A DNA stretch of 64,000 nucleotides from Prevotella sp. (GTDB lineage Bacteria > Bacteroidota > Bacteroidia > Bacteroidales > Bacteroidaceae): positions 1 to 64,000 of the forward strand of contig JAFVEE010000021.1 in the NCBI GenBank assembly GCA_017478085.1, read 5' to 3'. Of this stretch, positions 1-8,467 are shown piece by piece; the stretch's first letter is position 1, and each line of letters begins with the position of its first letter. The notes below the pieces were generated by a model that did not search any database, had not been told where the DNA came from, and worked only from the letters and a program-made list of their open reading frames with translations. The translations under genes and the position numbers were made by a program.

Positions 1-1327
1 ACTCCTGGTACAGTTCCTTATACCGCAGGGCCTCGTCAATCTGTTGGACAAGGGCGCGGTTCTTCTGTTTGACGATGCGCATCTGCCGGAAATACCACGC
101 GAGGGCGGCAAGGGCCACGGCGAGCAGGATGCAGACAATGATGGCGAAGTAGAGGTTGCGCTGGGCCTGCGCCTCCATCTCCAACCGCTCCCGCTCTGCC
201 TGCATCTTCTGTTCCAGGGCACGGTAGCGGGCCAGATGCTCGCGGGCCTCGGCATCGATGATGATGTTCTCCAGGCGTTCAAACGTTGCCTGCATGTCGC
301 CGATCTTTCCCAAGTCGGCGTAGGCGGTGGCGATAAAGTTCTCGGCCTGTGAGCGGTAGAAGCGGATGTAGTCCTCACGCTTCTCGGCGGGCGGCTCGCG
401 GTAGGTGCCGTCGTGATACTGGTCTGGATGCTGCTCGTAGTCGTTGAGCACGGTGACTATGCGACGTGACAGCGGCAAAATCTCAACAGTCTGTCCGGTG
501 GCGGTCATCACGCCAATCTTCCGCTTCAGGGCAATGACGAGGGCATCGAGTTCGTTAAAGCCCCACCCCCTTACCCCTCCCGCGGAGGGGAGGGGAGTGG
601 TTAGTTCTGCCGATGATTTGTATCCTTGAGAGTATATACTCCCCTCCCCCCCGCGGGAGGGGTCGGGGGTGAGGCTTACTATCACGCTATCCAGCATGGC
701 CATACCCTTATCTTTCTGCCCCAGTCTGCAGAGTGCTGCACCCACCTCGGCCTCGTTGCGCAGGGCCCCGGTCTCGGCTCCCTGCAGGCGGCACACCTCC
801 ACAAGTTGCTGCGACCGCTGGAGCCACGTCACAGTGTCTTTCTTCAGCCGTGCTGCCATAGCAAGTATTTCAAGCACATTCTGTTGCTCTTCTAAGCTGT
901 TCTTGACGGAGTCGTGCCTGAGCAACCGCTCCCCGATGGCGCGGGCAGTATCGAGCCGTGCGTCGGCGGGCCAGTGCATCAGCGAGTCCAGCCGCTCTCT
1001 AAGCCTCGTCTGGCTGTAGATGCGTGCCCTGTTCTTATCGGCTTGCCAGTCGCTCATATTACCCACAATGACCGCCGAGTCGATGATTTGCAGCGCCCGC
1101 ACGGGGTCGTAGTCATAAACCATCATTGCCGCCTGCTGGGTGTAGACGGTAATTCCCGAGCTGTGCTCGCCCATTCCTGAACTTCGTTCGCCTACCCGTA
1201 GCCTTTCCCGTAGCCTTTCTTGCGGTTGCTCCTCTTGCTTAGTACCGCCATTGCTCCTACAGCCTGCCATCATGATAATGGTAGCGACAACCAAAAATAC
1301 ATATCGACAAATCAAATGATGTCTCAT
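1..1327 (-). CDS. TPR-type lipoprotein with one membrane span, probable AraC-type regulator (3' end outside window)
   Basis: The frame is open from an ATG at 1327 to the window edge, giving at least 442 residues. A signal peptide ends in a lipobox-like MMAGC at about residues 19-23. An alpha-helical, TPR-like region follows, then a charged helix and one membrane span (NLYFAIIVCILLAVALAALA) near residue 400. A QKNRALVQQIDEALRYKELY segment comes after it. From family knowledge, Prevotella proteins with this layout usually continue into an AraC-type DNA-binding domain, so a one-component membrane sensor is inferred; that domain is not visible here. Codons derived from bases 558-677 form a repeat insertion that keeps the frame. 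A TACCTTTG promoter element lies 25 bases upstream of the start. Confidence 0.7.
   Translation of the reverse strand, partial: MRHHLICRYVFLVVATIIMMAGCRSNGGTKQEEQPQERLRERLRVGERSSGMGEHSSGITVYTQQAAMMVYDYDPVRALQIIDSAVIVGNMSDWQADKNRARIYSQTRLRERLDSLMHWPADARLDTARAIGERLLRHDSVKNSLEEQQNVLEILAMAARLKKDTVTWLQRSQQLVEVCRLQGAETGALRNEAEVGAALCRLGQKDKGMAMLDSVIVSLTPDPSRGGEGSIYSQGYKSSAELTTPLPSAGGVRGWGFNELDALVIALKRKIGVMTATGQTVEILPLSRRIVTVLNDYEQHPDQYHDGTYREPPAEKREDYIRFYRSQAENFIATAYADLGKIGDMQATFERLENIIIDAEAREHLARYRALEQKMQAERERLEMEAQAQRNLYFAIIVCILLAVALAALAWYFRQMRIVKQKNRALVQQIDEALRYKELYQE
558..677. repeat. 120-bp GC-rich inverted-arm element inside a coding frame
   Basis: Two arms of about 43 bp face each other. Each is itself palindromic (CCCCTCCCGCGGAGGGG on the left, CCCGCGGGAGGGG on the right), and the outer ends are aagcc and ggctt. 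The length is 120 bp, exactly 40 codons, so the host gene stays open. Arms of the same family (Cs-CACCCC..CCCCTCCC..GGGGAGGG..TGGTTA) occur at 8412-8456 and 11266-11377. It resembles a MITE or REP/BIME unit. Confidence 0.8.
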
Positions 1328-1351
1328 ATCCTTTGCTTACAAATTTGGGCG

Positions 1352-1359
1352 CAAAGGTA
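1352..1359 (-). promoter_or_regulatory. Bacteroidetes -7 element (TACCTTTG) for the TPR lipoprotein gene
   Basis: CAAAGGTA on the plus strand reads TACCTTTG toward the gene starting at 1327, matching the TAnnTTTG consensus of the Bacteroidetes primary sigma factor. Confidence 0.7.
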
Positions 1360-1445
1360 GTGAAAATTTGTCTAAAAAACGTGTTCAAACGCGCTTTTAA
1401 CCTCTTTTATTGACAATTCGTCGTAAGTACGCAGAAAAGCGATGC

Positions 1446-1555
1446 ATCAACGGAGGCTCCATTGAACATCAACGGAGGCTTCATTGAACATCAACGGAGC
1501 CTCCATTAAACATCAACGGAGGCTCCATTGAACGTCAACGGAGCCTCCGTTGAAA
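1446..1555. repeat. Pentameric 22-bp palindromic array A
   Basis: Five consecutive 22-bp units begin at 1446, 1468, 1490, 1512 and 1534. Each holds an imperfect 17-bp palindrome near CAACGGAGGCTCCATTG, with either G or C as central base. The array starts 10 bp past the stop of the outer-membrane barrel gene (stop at 1566 on the minus strand). Four sibling arrays of the same length lie at 13719, 33879, 50079 and 62488. Confidence 0.9.
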
Positions 1556-1565
1556 AAGTGCGAAA

Positions 1566-4500
1566 TCAGAACCGGCCGGGACCGCCAAAGCCACCGCCAC
1601 GAGGACCACCGCCGAAGCCGCCGCGCTGACCGCCACCCTGGCGGTTGCCACGGTTGCCACGCTCGCCCTCGGGACCGCCGAAGCCGCCGCGCATGTTCTG
1701 GCGCATCTCCTTCGTGCCGAAGAGGTTCAGGCGGTAGGTGGCACGCAGCATGACGTAGCTGTTGATGGAGTTGTACCAGTTGTCGGTACGGGTCATGGCA
1801 TCGATGGCGCGCGAGAAGTTAGACTGCTGGCCCAGGATGTCGTAGAACTCCAGACGAACGGAGAGGGGCTTGCCCTTCAGGAACGACTGCGAGATCTGCG
1901 CGTTCCAGATGAGCTCGTTGGTGTTGGCAGCATCGTCGCTATAGCCACGGCGCGACGACATGTTCAGGCTGGTGGTGAACTGCATACCCCAGGGAGCCTG
2001 CATCGTGGTGTTGAAGCCGTAGTTGAAGGCCCAGGTGTTCAGGTTCGAGTTCTCCTGCAGGGCGTTGTGCGAGTAGTTGTACTGCACGCGGCCATTCAGC
2101 TCCACCTCCAGCCAGTCGTTGCGGTAGCTGGCGCCTAAGCGCTCGGCCAGCGTGGTGCTCTTGGTAGACATCTTGCTCACGTTGCCATCGCGCAGCAGGT
2201 CGATGTAGCCCACGCGGTTGGCATAGTTGGCATCGGTGGCCGAGCTGACGTTGAAGTAGCCCGTGGTATCGATGGCCGTGTTGAAGGTCAGGTTGCCGCC
2301 CAGGCTCCAGTTACCGTTGATATTCTCCGGGCGCGACTCGCGTCCACCCGTCACGGGGTCGTACTTCACCATATTGGCCACCGAGTTGCTGGTGGTCGAG
2401 AAGTTCAGGTTGGCAAACACGAAGCGCTGGTGCTTCTCGAAGAAGTCGTTGTAGCGCCAGTTGAAGCTCTGGGTGAACGAGGGCTTCAGTCCGGGATTAC
2501 CACTGGTGATGTTCAGGGGATCGCTGTTGTCGGTGATGGGCAGCAGGTCGCTCATAGAGGGCTGACTGGTGTTGCCGCGATACTCGAAGCGCATGTTGCC
2601 GCGCTCGCTGAGCTTCCAACGGAAGTTGGCCGTGGGGCTCCAGTTCACCACGTTGCGATGTGTTACAGTATCGACGCCAAGTCCACGATAGTGGAATTCT
2701 GATGACTGCGGAATAATCTGCAACCCCACATTGAAGTTGTACTTCTCGCGAATGACACGCAGCATAATCTCGCCCGTATGGATGTAATTCTTATATTCTG
2801 AGAAGCGACTCAGGGAGTCATCTTTATAAGCCTGATAATCTAAGCCTGTCAGATAATCGTCCCACTGACGATATCGTGGGGAGATACCATCCCAATGAGG
2901 AAACAAGCTTTTAGTAACTCCATACCAGCTAAAGTCATAGGTCGAGCGGTCACTCTTTGTATAGCGATACTGAAAATTATAACTGAATTGCAGGAATGCT
3001 GCACGGAAAATAGGCTCGCTATAGGTAAGCCGCACATTATAATCATAGTTCTTTGTCGGCGTAACATTGTAGCGGTTTGTCTGATATTCTGCAGAATCAG
3101 GCTTACTGATCAAATACCGATAAAGATTAACCAGATTCGATGATATACCTTGTGATTCACCATCACTATAGTTGGCTCCCGTCTGCAAAGTTATATTGCG
3201 GCCATTATTGCCAAGTTTTCGATTAATCTGCAAAGTGCCGCCAAAACGCTTAGAGTCACTATAACTCAGGCCATTGTTGCTACGATAGTTCACTGCCAAT
3301 GAATCACTTATAGCAGGAGGAAGCATCTGACGAACCATAAACTCAATATCATCGGTCGAAGAAACATATTTGTAGGGATCATCACTAAACGTACCAGACT
3401 GGCTTCCCGAGGTTCCATCGTTGGTGCCATAGCTCCACGTGGGGCGGAAGTTGATGTTCCAGAGCGTGTCGGGCGTCCACTCTAAGCGCATCTGTGCGTT
3501 CCACGAGTTAGAGCGCGAGTAGTTCTGGTTGACCGACTCGGAGAACGAGCCCACGGTCGAGACGAAGTTCTCGGTGGAACGGCGGCTCCAGGCATCGCCG
3601 TCGTTGTGGTTCCAGCGCACCGAACCGCTCCACTTCAGCAGTTTCTCCTTCTCGTAGTTGAAGTTCAGCGACCCCATCTTCGAAGCCTGCAGCCCGTTGC
3701 GGCCACCGCCACCGAAGCGACCACCGCCGCCACCGCCGCCGAAGCCCATGTCGTTGACGTTGTTGGCATTGAGGAAGCCCATCACGCGCAGCCCGTCGCG
3801 CATCATGGCGCCGAAGCCACGACCGGCATAGCGGCTCTTGGTGCCGATGCCGCCGTCGAAGTTGGCAAACACGCCACGGTTCATACCGGCCTTCAAGCCG
3901 AAGTCGAGCACCATCTGGTCGTTGCCATCGTCGATGCCGGTGACGCGGCTCAGGTCGCTCTTCTCCTCGTAGGTCTTGATGCGGTTGATGATAGAGGTGG
4001 GCAGGTTCTTCACGGCGGTCTTCGTATCGCCCACCATGAACTCCTTGCCGTCGACCTTGATCTTCTGCACGGTCTTGCCGTTGATCTTCACCGTACCGTC
4101 GTCGTCCACCTCGGCACCGGGCAGCTTCTTGATGAGCTCCTCGACCACCGAGCCTTCGGGCGTGCGATACGCGCCCGCGTTATATATAATGGTGTCGTCC
4201 TTGGTGGTCACCTTGGCCACGTTCTTCACCACCTCGACCTCCTTCAGCAGCTTCGAGTCGGGGTTCAGCGTGAGCGTGCCCATCTGCACGGGCTTGCCCT
4301 CCACAGTGACGTTCTTGTAGAGCGTCCGGTAGCCCACGTAGGTGATGCGCACAATGAACTGCCCGTCGCTGGGGGCAGTCATGGTGAAGAGACCGTTCAC
4401 ATTGGTCACGGCATTGGCAGCCAGTGTGCTGTCTTTCTTCAACAGGGCCACGGTGGCTTGAATAACGGCTTCGCTTTGGTCTTTGTCGATTACCTTACCC

Positions 4501-4574
4501 GTAATCGTGCGCTGAGCTTGCGCTGAGAGGGCCGAAGAGAGAAAAACGGCCATCAAGAGTAGAAAATGCTTCAT
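1566..4574 (-). CDS. TonB-dependent-receptor-like outer-membrane beta-barrel protein with Gly-rich tail
   Basis: The protein has 1002 residues. A signal peptide (MKHFLLLMAVFLSSALSAQA) is followed by a CarboxypepD_reg-like domain (about 22-105), a plug-like region (about 115-215) and a long barrel rich in alternating aromatic/polar strands, as in the outer-membrane beta-barrel family 3. The SusC-type plug signature is absent and no SusD gene is adjacent, so this is a stand-alone barrel rather than a polysaccharide-locus receptor. Two Gly-rich stretches are odd: GFGGGGGGGRFGGGGRNG near residue 277 and a Gly/Arg/Asn C terminus of about 40 residues ending GGPGRF. The substrate is unknown. Array A follows the stop. 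Confidence 0.8.
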   Translation of the reverse strand: MKHFLLLMAVFLSSALSAQAQRTITGKVIDKDQSEAVIQATVALLKKDSTLAANAVTNVNGLFTMTAPSDGQFIVRITYVGYRTLYKNVTVEGKPVQMGTLTLNPDSKLLKEVEVVKNVAKVTTKDDTIIYNAGAYRTPEGSVVEELIKKLPGAEVDDDGTVKINGKTVQKIKVDGKEFMVGDTKTAVKNLPTSIINRIKTYEEKSDLSRVTGIDDGNDQMVLDFGLKAGMNRGVFANFDGGIGTKSRYAGRGFGAMMRDGLRVMGFLNANNVNDMGFGGGGGGGRFGGGGRNGLQASKMGSLNFNYEKEKLLKWSGSVRWNHNDGDAWSRRSTENFVSTVGSFSESVNQNYSRSNSWNAQMRLEWTPDTLWNINFRPTWSYGTNDGTSGSQSGTFSDDPYKYVSSTDDIEFMVRQMLPPAISDSLAVNYRSNNGLSYSDSKRFGGTLQINRKLGNNGRNITLQTGANYSDGESQGISSNLVNLYRYLISKPDSAEYQTNRYNVTPTKNYDYNVRLTYSEPIFRAAFLQFSYNFQYRYTKSDRSTYDFSWYGVTKSLFPHWDGISPRYRQWDDYLTGLDYQAYKDDSLSRFSEYKNYIHTGEIMLRVIREKYNFNVGLQIIPQSSEFHYRGLGVDTVTHRNVVNWSPTANFRWKLSERGNMRFEYRGNTSQPSMSDLLPITDNSDPLNITSGNPGLKPSFTQSFNWRYNDFFEKHQRFVFANLNFSTTSNSVANMVKYDPVTGGRESRPENINGNWSLGGNLTFNTAIDTTGYFNVSSATDANYANRVGYIDLLRDGNVSKMSTKSTTLAERLGASYRNDWLEVELNGRVQYNYSHNALQENSNLNTWAFNYGFNTTMQAPWGMQFTTSLNMSSRRGYSDDAANTNELIWNAQISQSFLKGKPLSVRLEFYDILGQQSNFSRAIDAMTRTDNWYNSINSYVMLRATYRLNLFGTKEMRQNMRGGFGGPEGERGNRGNRQGGGQRGGFGGGPRGGGFGGPGRF

Positions 4575-4706
4575 TCTATTTATTTAGATTGATTATCCGT
4601 AATACACTTTACACCTTTTAGACGCTCAGAAAGGCGAAAAGTTTAATATCTTCAGAAAAATTGTAAACAACTAAGCGCTTCATTTGGCTGTTTGGCATAT
4701 TTTTCA

Positions 4707-4714
4707 TACCTTTG
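4707..4714 (+). promoter_or_regulatory. -7 element TACCTTTG for the secreted protein gene at 4751
   Basis: TACCTTTGCCCCC stands 37 bases before the chosen ATG. It supports the 4751 start, because an upstream in-frame ATG at 4712 would lie inside the promoter element. Confidence 0.7.
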
Positions 4715-4750
4715 CCCCCAAATAACACCCTTAACAAAATTGACTTCACA

Positions 4751-5638
4751 ATGAGAAAACTAATGATGCTGAGCACCATGCTGCTCATGGCACTGATGGC
4801 CAGTGCACAGACGAAGGTGGCCCCGAAACTGGCGAAGGGCGACAAGAAGACCTATGTGGCCGAGACCGTGGCAAGCCTGAACGGCCAGAAAGAGGTGAAG
4901 AAGAAGAGCGTGACTGACTACAAAGTGATAGACCAGACGGCCACGGGCTTTGTGCTGGAATGCACCACGACCAGCTTCGAGAGCGATGCCGACAAAACTG
5001 ACCTGATGGGCCGCGTTATGGGCATCAGCGAGGAGATGATGAAAGGCGTCAGCATACGTCTGGTTACCGACAAGGACGGTCGTATCACAGGTATACAGAA
5101 CTTCGACGAGGTGAGCCGCAACATCAAAAATTATGCAGGCAAGCTCATTGACGAGCTTTTGGAAAGCATACCGCAGGTGCCCGTGTCGAAGGACGACCTG
5201 GTGAAGCAGGTTACTGGAGGTATTACCGAAGCAATGCTGGTGGAGACTTTTCAAGGAGCAACTTCACCACTGGCACTCAGCGGCAAGACTATTGCCATCG
5301 GCGCACAGGACGACTACACCAGCAATGGCATGAAGATGAAACGTATGTATTTCCCTAATACCGACGGCACCATCACGACCACGGGCTCGCTGAATATGAG
5401 CAAGGACCAGATGAAGCAGCTCATCATCGACCAGCTGACGAAAATGGCTCCCGATCAGGCTGAGATGGTGAAGCAGAACATCGACTTAGTCATGCAGAGC
5501 GTGAAGATTGAGATGAGCGAGAAGGCCGTCTACACCTTGCAGGCTGATGGCTGGGTGAAGAGCATCAAGAGCGAGAGCAACAACGATGCTATGGGGCAGA
5601 AGATCTCGTTGAAGACAACGGTGACGCTGCAGCCCTAA
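4751..5638 (+). CDS. Secreted protein of unknown function, DUF6263-like
   Basis: This 295-residue protein begins with a signal peptide (MRKLMMLSTMLLMALMASAQ) and has no lipobox Cys. The rest is a soluble alternating beta/alpha sequence with strands such as DYKVIDQTATGFVLECTT and a C-terminal KISLKTTVTLQP. Its pattern of lysine-rich strands and a 'plain versus modified' comparison of values recalls Bacteroidetes periplasmic proteins of the DUF6263 type, but I assign this weakly. The start at 4751 was preferred because the promoter TACCTTTG ends at 4714. The gene is divergent from the barrel gene and is followed by an 8-bp-period repeat and then a pectinase gene on the same strand. Confidence 0.65.
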   Translation: MRKLMMLSTMLLMALMASAQTKVAPKLAKGDKKTYVAETVASLNGQKEVKKKSVTDYKVIDQTATGFVLECTTTSFESDADKTDLMGRVMGISEEMMKGVSIRLVTDKDGRITGIQNFDEVSRNIKNYAGKLIDELLESIPQVPVSKDDLVKQVTGGITEAMLVETFQGATSPLALSGKTIAIGAQDDYTSNGMKMKRMYFPNTDGTITTTGSLNMSKDQMKQLIIDQLTKMAPDQAEMVKQNIDLVMQSVKIEMSEKAVYTLQADGWVKSIKSESNNDAMGQKISLKTTVTLQP

Positions 5639-5640
5639 GG

Positions 5641-5685
5641 GAGATATTGAGAGAATGAGAAATTGAGAAAATGAGAGATTGAGAG
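5641..5685 (+). repeat. 8-bp-period purine-rich repeat (TGAGAAAT/TGAGAGAT)
   Basis: The 45 bases between the secreted protein stop and the GH28 start are almost entirely imperfect copies of an octamer such as TGAGAAAT, TGAGAAAA and TGAGAGAT. The same octamer family recurs at 7101-7175 and 10664-10701. No independent promoter for the GH28 gene is visible in it. Confidence 0.7.
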
Positions 5686-7110
5686 ATGATGAGACGATTC
5701 CTGATTCTTGCCAGTTGCGTGTTTTGCTCGCTGGCTGCCATACAGGCTGGCGACTACAGCCGGTACTACCGCGACCTGCCCTGCACGGTGAAGCCCGTGG
5801 TGCCGGTGCAGATTCCGCAGAACGAAGTGTCGATAACCGACTTCGGGGCCGTGGGTGACGGGGCTACGCTCTGCACCGAAGCCTTCCGTAAGGCCATCAG
5901 CGCGCTCTCGAAGCAGGGCGGCGGTCGCGTGGTGGTGCCGCAGGGCGTGTGGCTCACGGGGCCCATCGCCCTGAAGAGCAACATCGAGCTGCACATCACG
6001 GGCACGGCCATCGTGTGCTTCTCGCCCGACAAGCGGCTCTACATCGATGAGGATGGCGACGGCCGTGGCCGTGTGAACCCATGCATCCGGGCCTCGAAGC
6101 AGCACAATATCGCCATCACCGGCAGCGGTATTCTCGATGGAAACGGCCAGCAGTGGCGCCCCGTGAAGCGGGGCAAGATGAGCGATGTGGAATGGAGCCG
6201 CTATCAAGAGATGGGCGGACAGCTCACGGAGAAGGGCGACCTGTGGTACCCCTGGCAGCTGAAGAGCGGCTACCCCGACATTGCCGCCACACCGCAGCGG
6301 CAGGAATCGATGCGCAACGACCTGATACGACTGACCGACTGCGAGAACATCCTGGTGGAGGGGGTCACCATACAGAACTCGCCCCGCTTCCACCTGCACC
6401 CCTGCTACTGCAAGAACGTGATCATTGACGGGGTGACCGTGCGCTCTGAGTGGAACGTGCAGAACGGCGACGGCATAGACCTGTCCGACTGTCAGCAGGC
6501 GCTCATCGTCAACAGTACCGTGAGCGTGGGCGACGACGGCATCTGCATGAAGAGTGGCAAGCCGTCAGCTGGCCGCACTACGGGGGTCGATGATGTGGTC
6601 ATCGAGAACAACACCGTGTTCCACGCCCATGGGGGCTTCGTGCTGGGCAGCGAGACGGCCAGCGGCGTGCGCCGCATCGTGGTGCGCCACAACCGCTTCA
6701 GCAACACCGACGTGGGTCTGCGCTTCAAGAGTGCGCTGGGGCGCGGCGGCAAGACCGAGCAGCTTTACATCAGCGACATCGTGATGAACGACATCAGCGG
6801 CGAGGCCATCTCGTTCCAGTGCGACTACGTGAACCGCCAGGCCGGCGACAACGGCAAGACGCCTGAATATACCGAGGAGGAGCGTCGCTGGGCTCCGCAG
6901 TTCCAGGACATACACATCAGCCGAGTGGTGTGCCACGGGGCCAAGACGGCCATCAAGGCGGCAGGCATCGAGGGGCTGACGTGCGTCAGCGACATCGAGA
7001 TTGCCGACTGCTCTCTTATATATAATAAGGTAGGAAAGGATATAGACGAGGCAACGGCCCAGCTCTCGCTGAAGAACGTCAGACTGATACAGGATAAAAT
7101 GGGAAATTGA
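5686..7110 (+). CDS. Glycoside hydrolase family 28 polygalacturonase-like enzyme
   Basis: This 474-residue secreted enzyme (signal peptide within residues 1-21) is predicted to hydrolyse galacturonan or rhamnogalacturonan linkages in pectin. The GH28 parallel beta-helix signatures are present in order: DFGAVGDGA at 52-60, NGDGID at 260-265, GDD at 282-284, HGG at 315-317 and RFK at 346-348. These are the classical catalytic and substrate-binding positions, so activity is likely. Two adjacent ATGs (5686 and 5689) are equally possible starts. The last codons and the stop (MGN*) overlap the left arm of a long inverted repeat at 7101-7175. No other pectin genes are adjacent. Confidence 0.9.
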   Translation: MMRRFLILASCVFCSLAAIQAGDYSRYYRDLPCTVKPVVPVQIPQNEVSITDFGAVGDGATLCTEAFRKAISALSKQGGGRVVVPQGVWLTGPIALKSNIELHITGTAIVCFSPDKRLYIDEDGDGRGRVNPCIRASKQHNIAITGSGILDGNGQQWRPVKRGKMSDVEWSRYQEMGGQLTEKGDLWYPWQLKSGYPDIAATPQRQESMRNDLIRLTDCENILVEGVTIQNSPRFHLHPCYCKNVIIDGVTVRSEWNVQNGDGIDLSDCQQALIVNSTVSVGDDGICMKSGKPSAGRTTGVDDVVIENNTVFHAHGGFVLGSETASGVRRIVVRHNRFSNTDVGLRFKSALGRGGKTEQLYISDIVMNDISGEAISFQCDYVNRQAGDNGKTPEYTEEERRWAPQFQDIHISRVVCHGAKTAIKAAGIEGLTCVSDIEIADCSLIYNKVGKDIDEATAQLSLKNVRLIQDKMGN

Positions 7111-7175
7111 GAGAATGAGAAAATGAGAAAATGAGAGAAAGAGGCCCCCTCATTTTCCCATTCTCTCAATTTCCT
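7101..7175. repeat. Convergent inverted repeat holding stop codons of two genes
   Basis: Arms at 7101-7127 and 7149-7175 are inverted copies over 27 bp with two mismatches (cores GAGAATGAGAAAATGAG and CTCATTTTCCCATTCTC). The left arm contains the GH28 stop and the right arm touches the lpd stop. The predicted RNA hairpin could act as a terminator in both directions, although there is no clear T-tract. Confidence 0.75.
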
Positions 7176-8467
7176 CAATTTCCTCCCATCTCAGCAGCAG
7201 TTAATAGTATTTCGCTGAGCGTAGGGTGAATGTGCACCATATCGCGAAGCTGCTGCACAGTGGTGTCGCGACACATCAGCACGCTGACTTCCTGAACCAT
7301 ATCGGCAGCATGGGCTCCAAAGGCGTGGCAGCCCACGATGCGACCGCTGTCTGGCTCACTGAAGAGTTTCAACATGCCTTCACTCTCATTCATGGCCAGT
7401 GCCTTGCCGTTGGCGCGATGGAACGCCTTGCGCACTTCGTAAGCCGTACCCTCAGCCTTCAGCTGGTCTTCACTTTTGCCAACACAAGCGGCCTCGGGAG
7501 TGGTGAAGATGGCCGACGGCATAATGTCGAAACGAATATGGTCTTCACGTCCAAGGATGTGGTTCACCGCATGTATGCCTTGCATCTCGGCGGCGTGGGC
7601 CAGCATCTGGCGGCCATTCACGTCGCCAATGGCATAGATGCCACCGACGGTGGTCTCGAAATGTTCATTTACTTTGATGCCTGCACGCTCGTCGTAGTCG
7701 AAGCCCGCCACCTGGAAGTCTGTACTGACGCGGGGCTTGCGGCCCGTGGCCATCAGAATCACGTCGGCATCGATGTCGCTGAGCGACTGCACAGCCGTCT
7801 TCATACGGAAGGTGATACCGCGCTTCTCCAAGAGCTTGCGAAGGCGTTTGGCTATGTCGCTGTCGAGCATAGGCAGGCATTCCTTCAGATACTCAATCAC
7901 CGTCACCTCGGAACCGAAACGCTGGAAGACGCTGGCAAACTCCATGCCGATGACACCGGCACCGATGATGCAGAGCTTGCGGGGCAGTGTGGTGAGCTGT
8001 AGCAGTTGGGTGCTGGTCATCACGCGCGGGTCATCAATGTCGGGCAGGGGCAGCATCTTGGCCGTGCTGCCAGTGGCAATGATGATGTGGGGAGCAGTGG
8101 CGACGGCAGAACCGTCGCCCACACTGACGGTCTGGGCATCCTCGAAGCGGGCCTCGCCGCGCACAAGGGTGATGTTGGGGTGGCTCAGGATCTGCTCCAC
8201 ACCGGCACGAAGCTGTGCAACCACCTGCTGCTGGCGCTCCACGGCCTCGGCAAAGGTGGCCGAGTGGACGTAGGTCTTGGTGGGGATGCAGCCGCGGTTC
8301 AAGCAGGTGCCGCCCACCTCGTCGCGCTCTATAATGACGGTCTTCAGCCCGTTCTTGGCGGCATGTTCTGCGGCGCGGTAGCCACCGGGGCCCGCGCCGA
8401 TGATGATGAGATTGCCCCCACCCCCAACCCCTCCCAAGGGGAAGGGCGACTGGTTAGTGTTGTTCAT
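7175..8467 (-). CDS. lpdA: Dihydrolipoyl dehydrogenase (L-protein)
   Basis: This 430-residue flavoprotein reoxidises the dihydrolipoyl arm of H-protein using NAD+. Visible signatures are the FAD-binding IIIGAGPGGY at 21-30, the redox-active GGTCLNRGC (Cys55 and Cys60), a second nucleotide-binding IIGAGVIGMEFASVF, a central ATGRKP, and the C-terminal catalytic HIHPTLSE. It is the last gene of the glycine-cleavage operon and its ATG overlaps the gcvPB stop by 14 bp. A longer upstream frame was rejected because it would overlap gcvPB by about 80 bp. Residues 4-18 (NQSPFPLGGVGGGG region) come from a GC-rich repeat arm. The C terminus (MGGN*) ends at another repeat. Confidence 0.95.
   Translation of the reverse strand: MNNTNQSPFPLGGVGGGGNLIIIGAGPGGYRAAEHAAKNGLKTVIIERDEVGGTCLNRGCIPTKTYVHSATFAEAVERQQQVVAQLRAGVEQILSHPNITLVRGEARFEDAQTVSVGDGSAVATAPHIIIATGSTAKMLPLPDIDDPRVMTSTQLLQLTTLPRKLCIIGAGVIGMEFASVFQRFGSEVTVIEYLKECLPMLDSDIAKRLRKLLEKRGITFRMKTAVQSLSDIDADVILMATGRKPRVSTDFQVAGFDYDERAGIKVNEHFETTVGGIYAIGDVNGRQMLAHAAEMQGIHAVNHILGREDHIRFDIMPSAIFTTPEAACVGKSEDQLKAEGTAYEVRKAFHRANGKALAMNESEGMLKLFSEPDSGRIVGCHAFGAHAADMVQEVSVLMCRDTTVQQLRDMVHIHPTLSEILLTAAEMGGN
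8412..8456. repeat. Single GC-rich arm (45 bp) encoding the Lpd N terminus
   Basis: The arm CCCCCACCCCCAACCCCTCC followed by AAGGGGAAGGGCGACTGGTTA aligns base by base with the arms at 558 and 11266, including the terminal TGGTTA. Its 45 bp equal 15 codons. It carries the gcvPB stop codon on its edge and is translated as part of Lpd. Confidence 0.75.

Noticed and set aside
1446..1555. Coding origin for the 22-bp arrays
   Set aside because: A 22-bp period is not a multiple of three and no continuous frame is kept through all five arrays.
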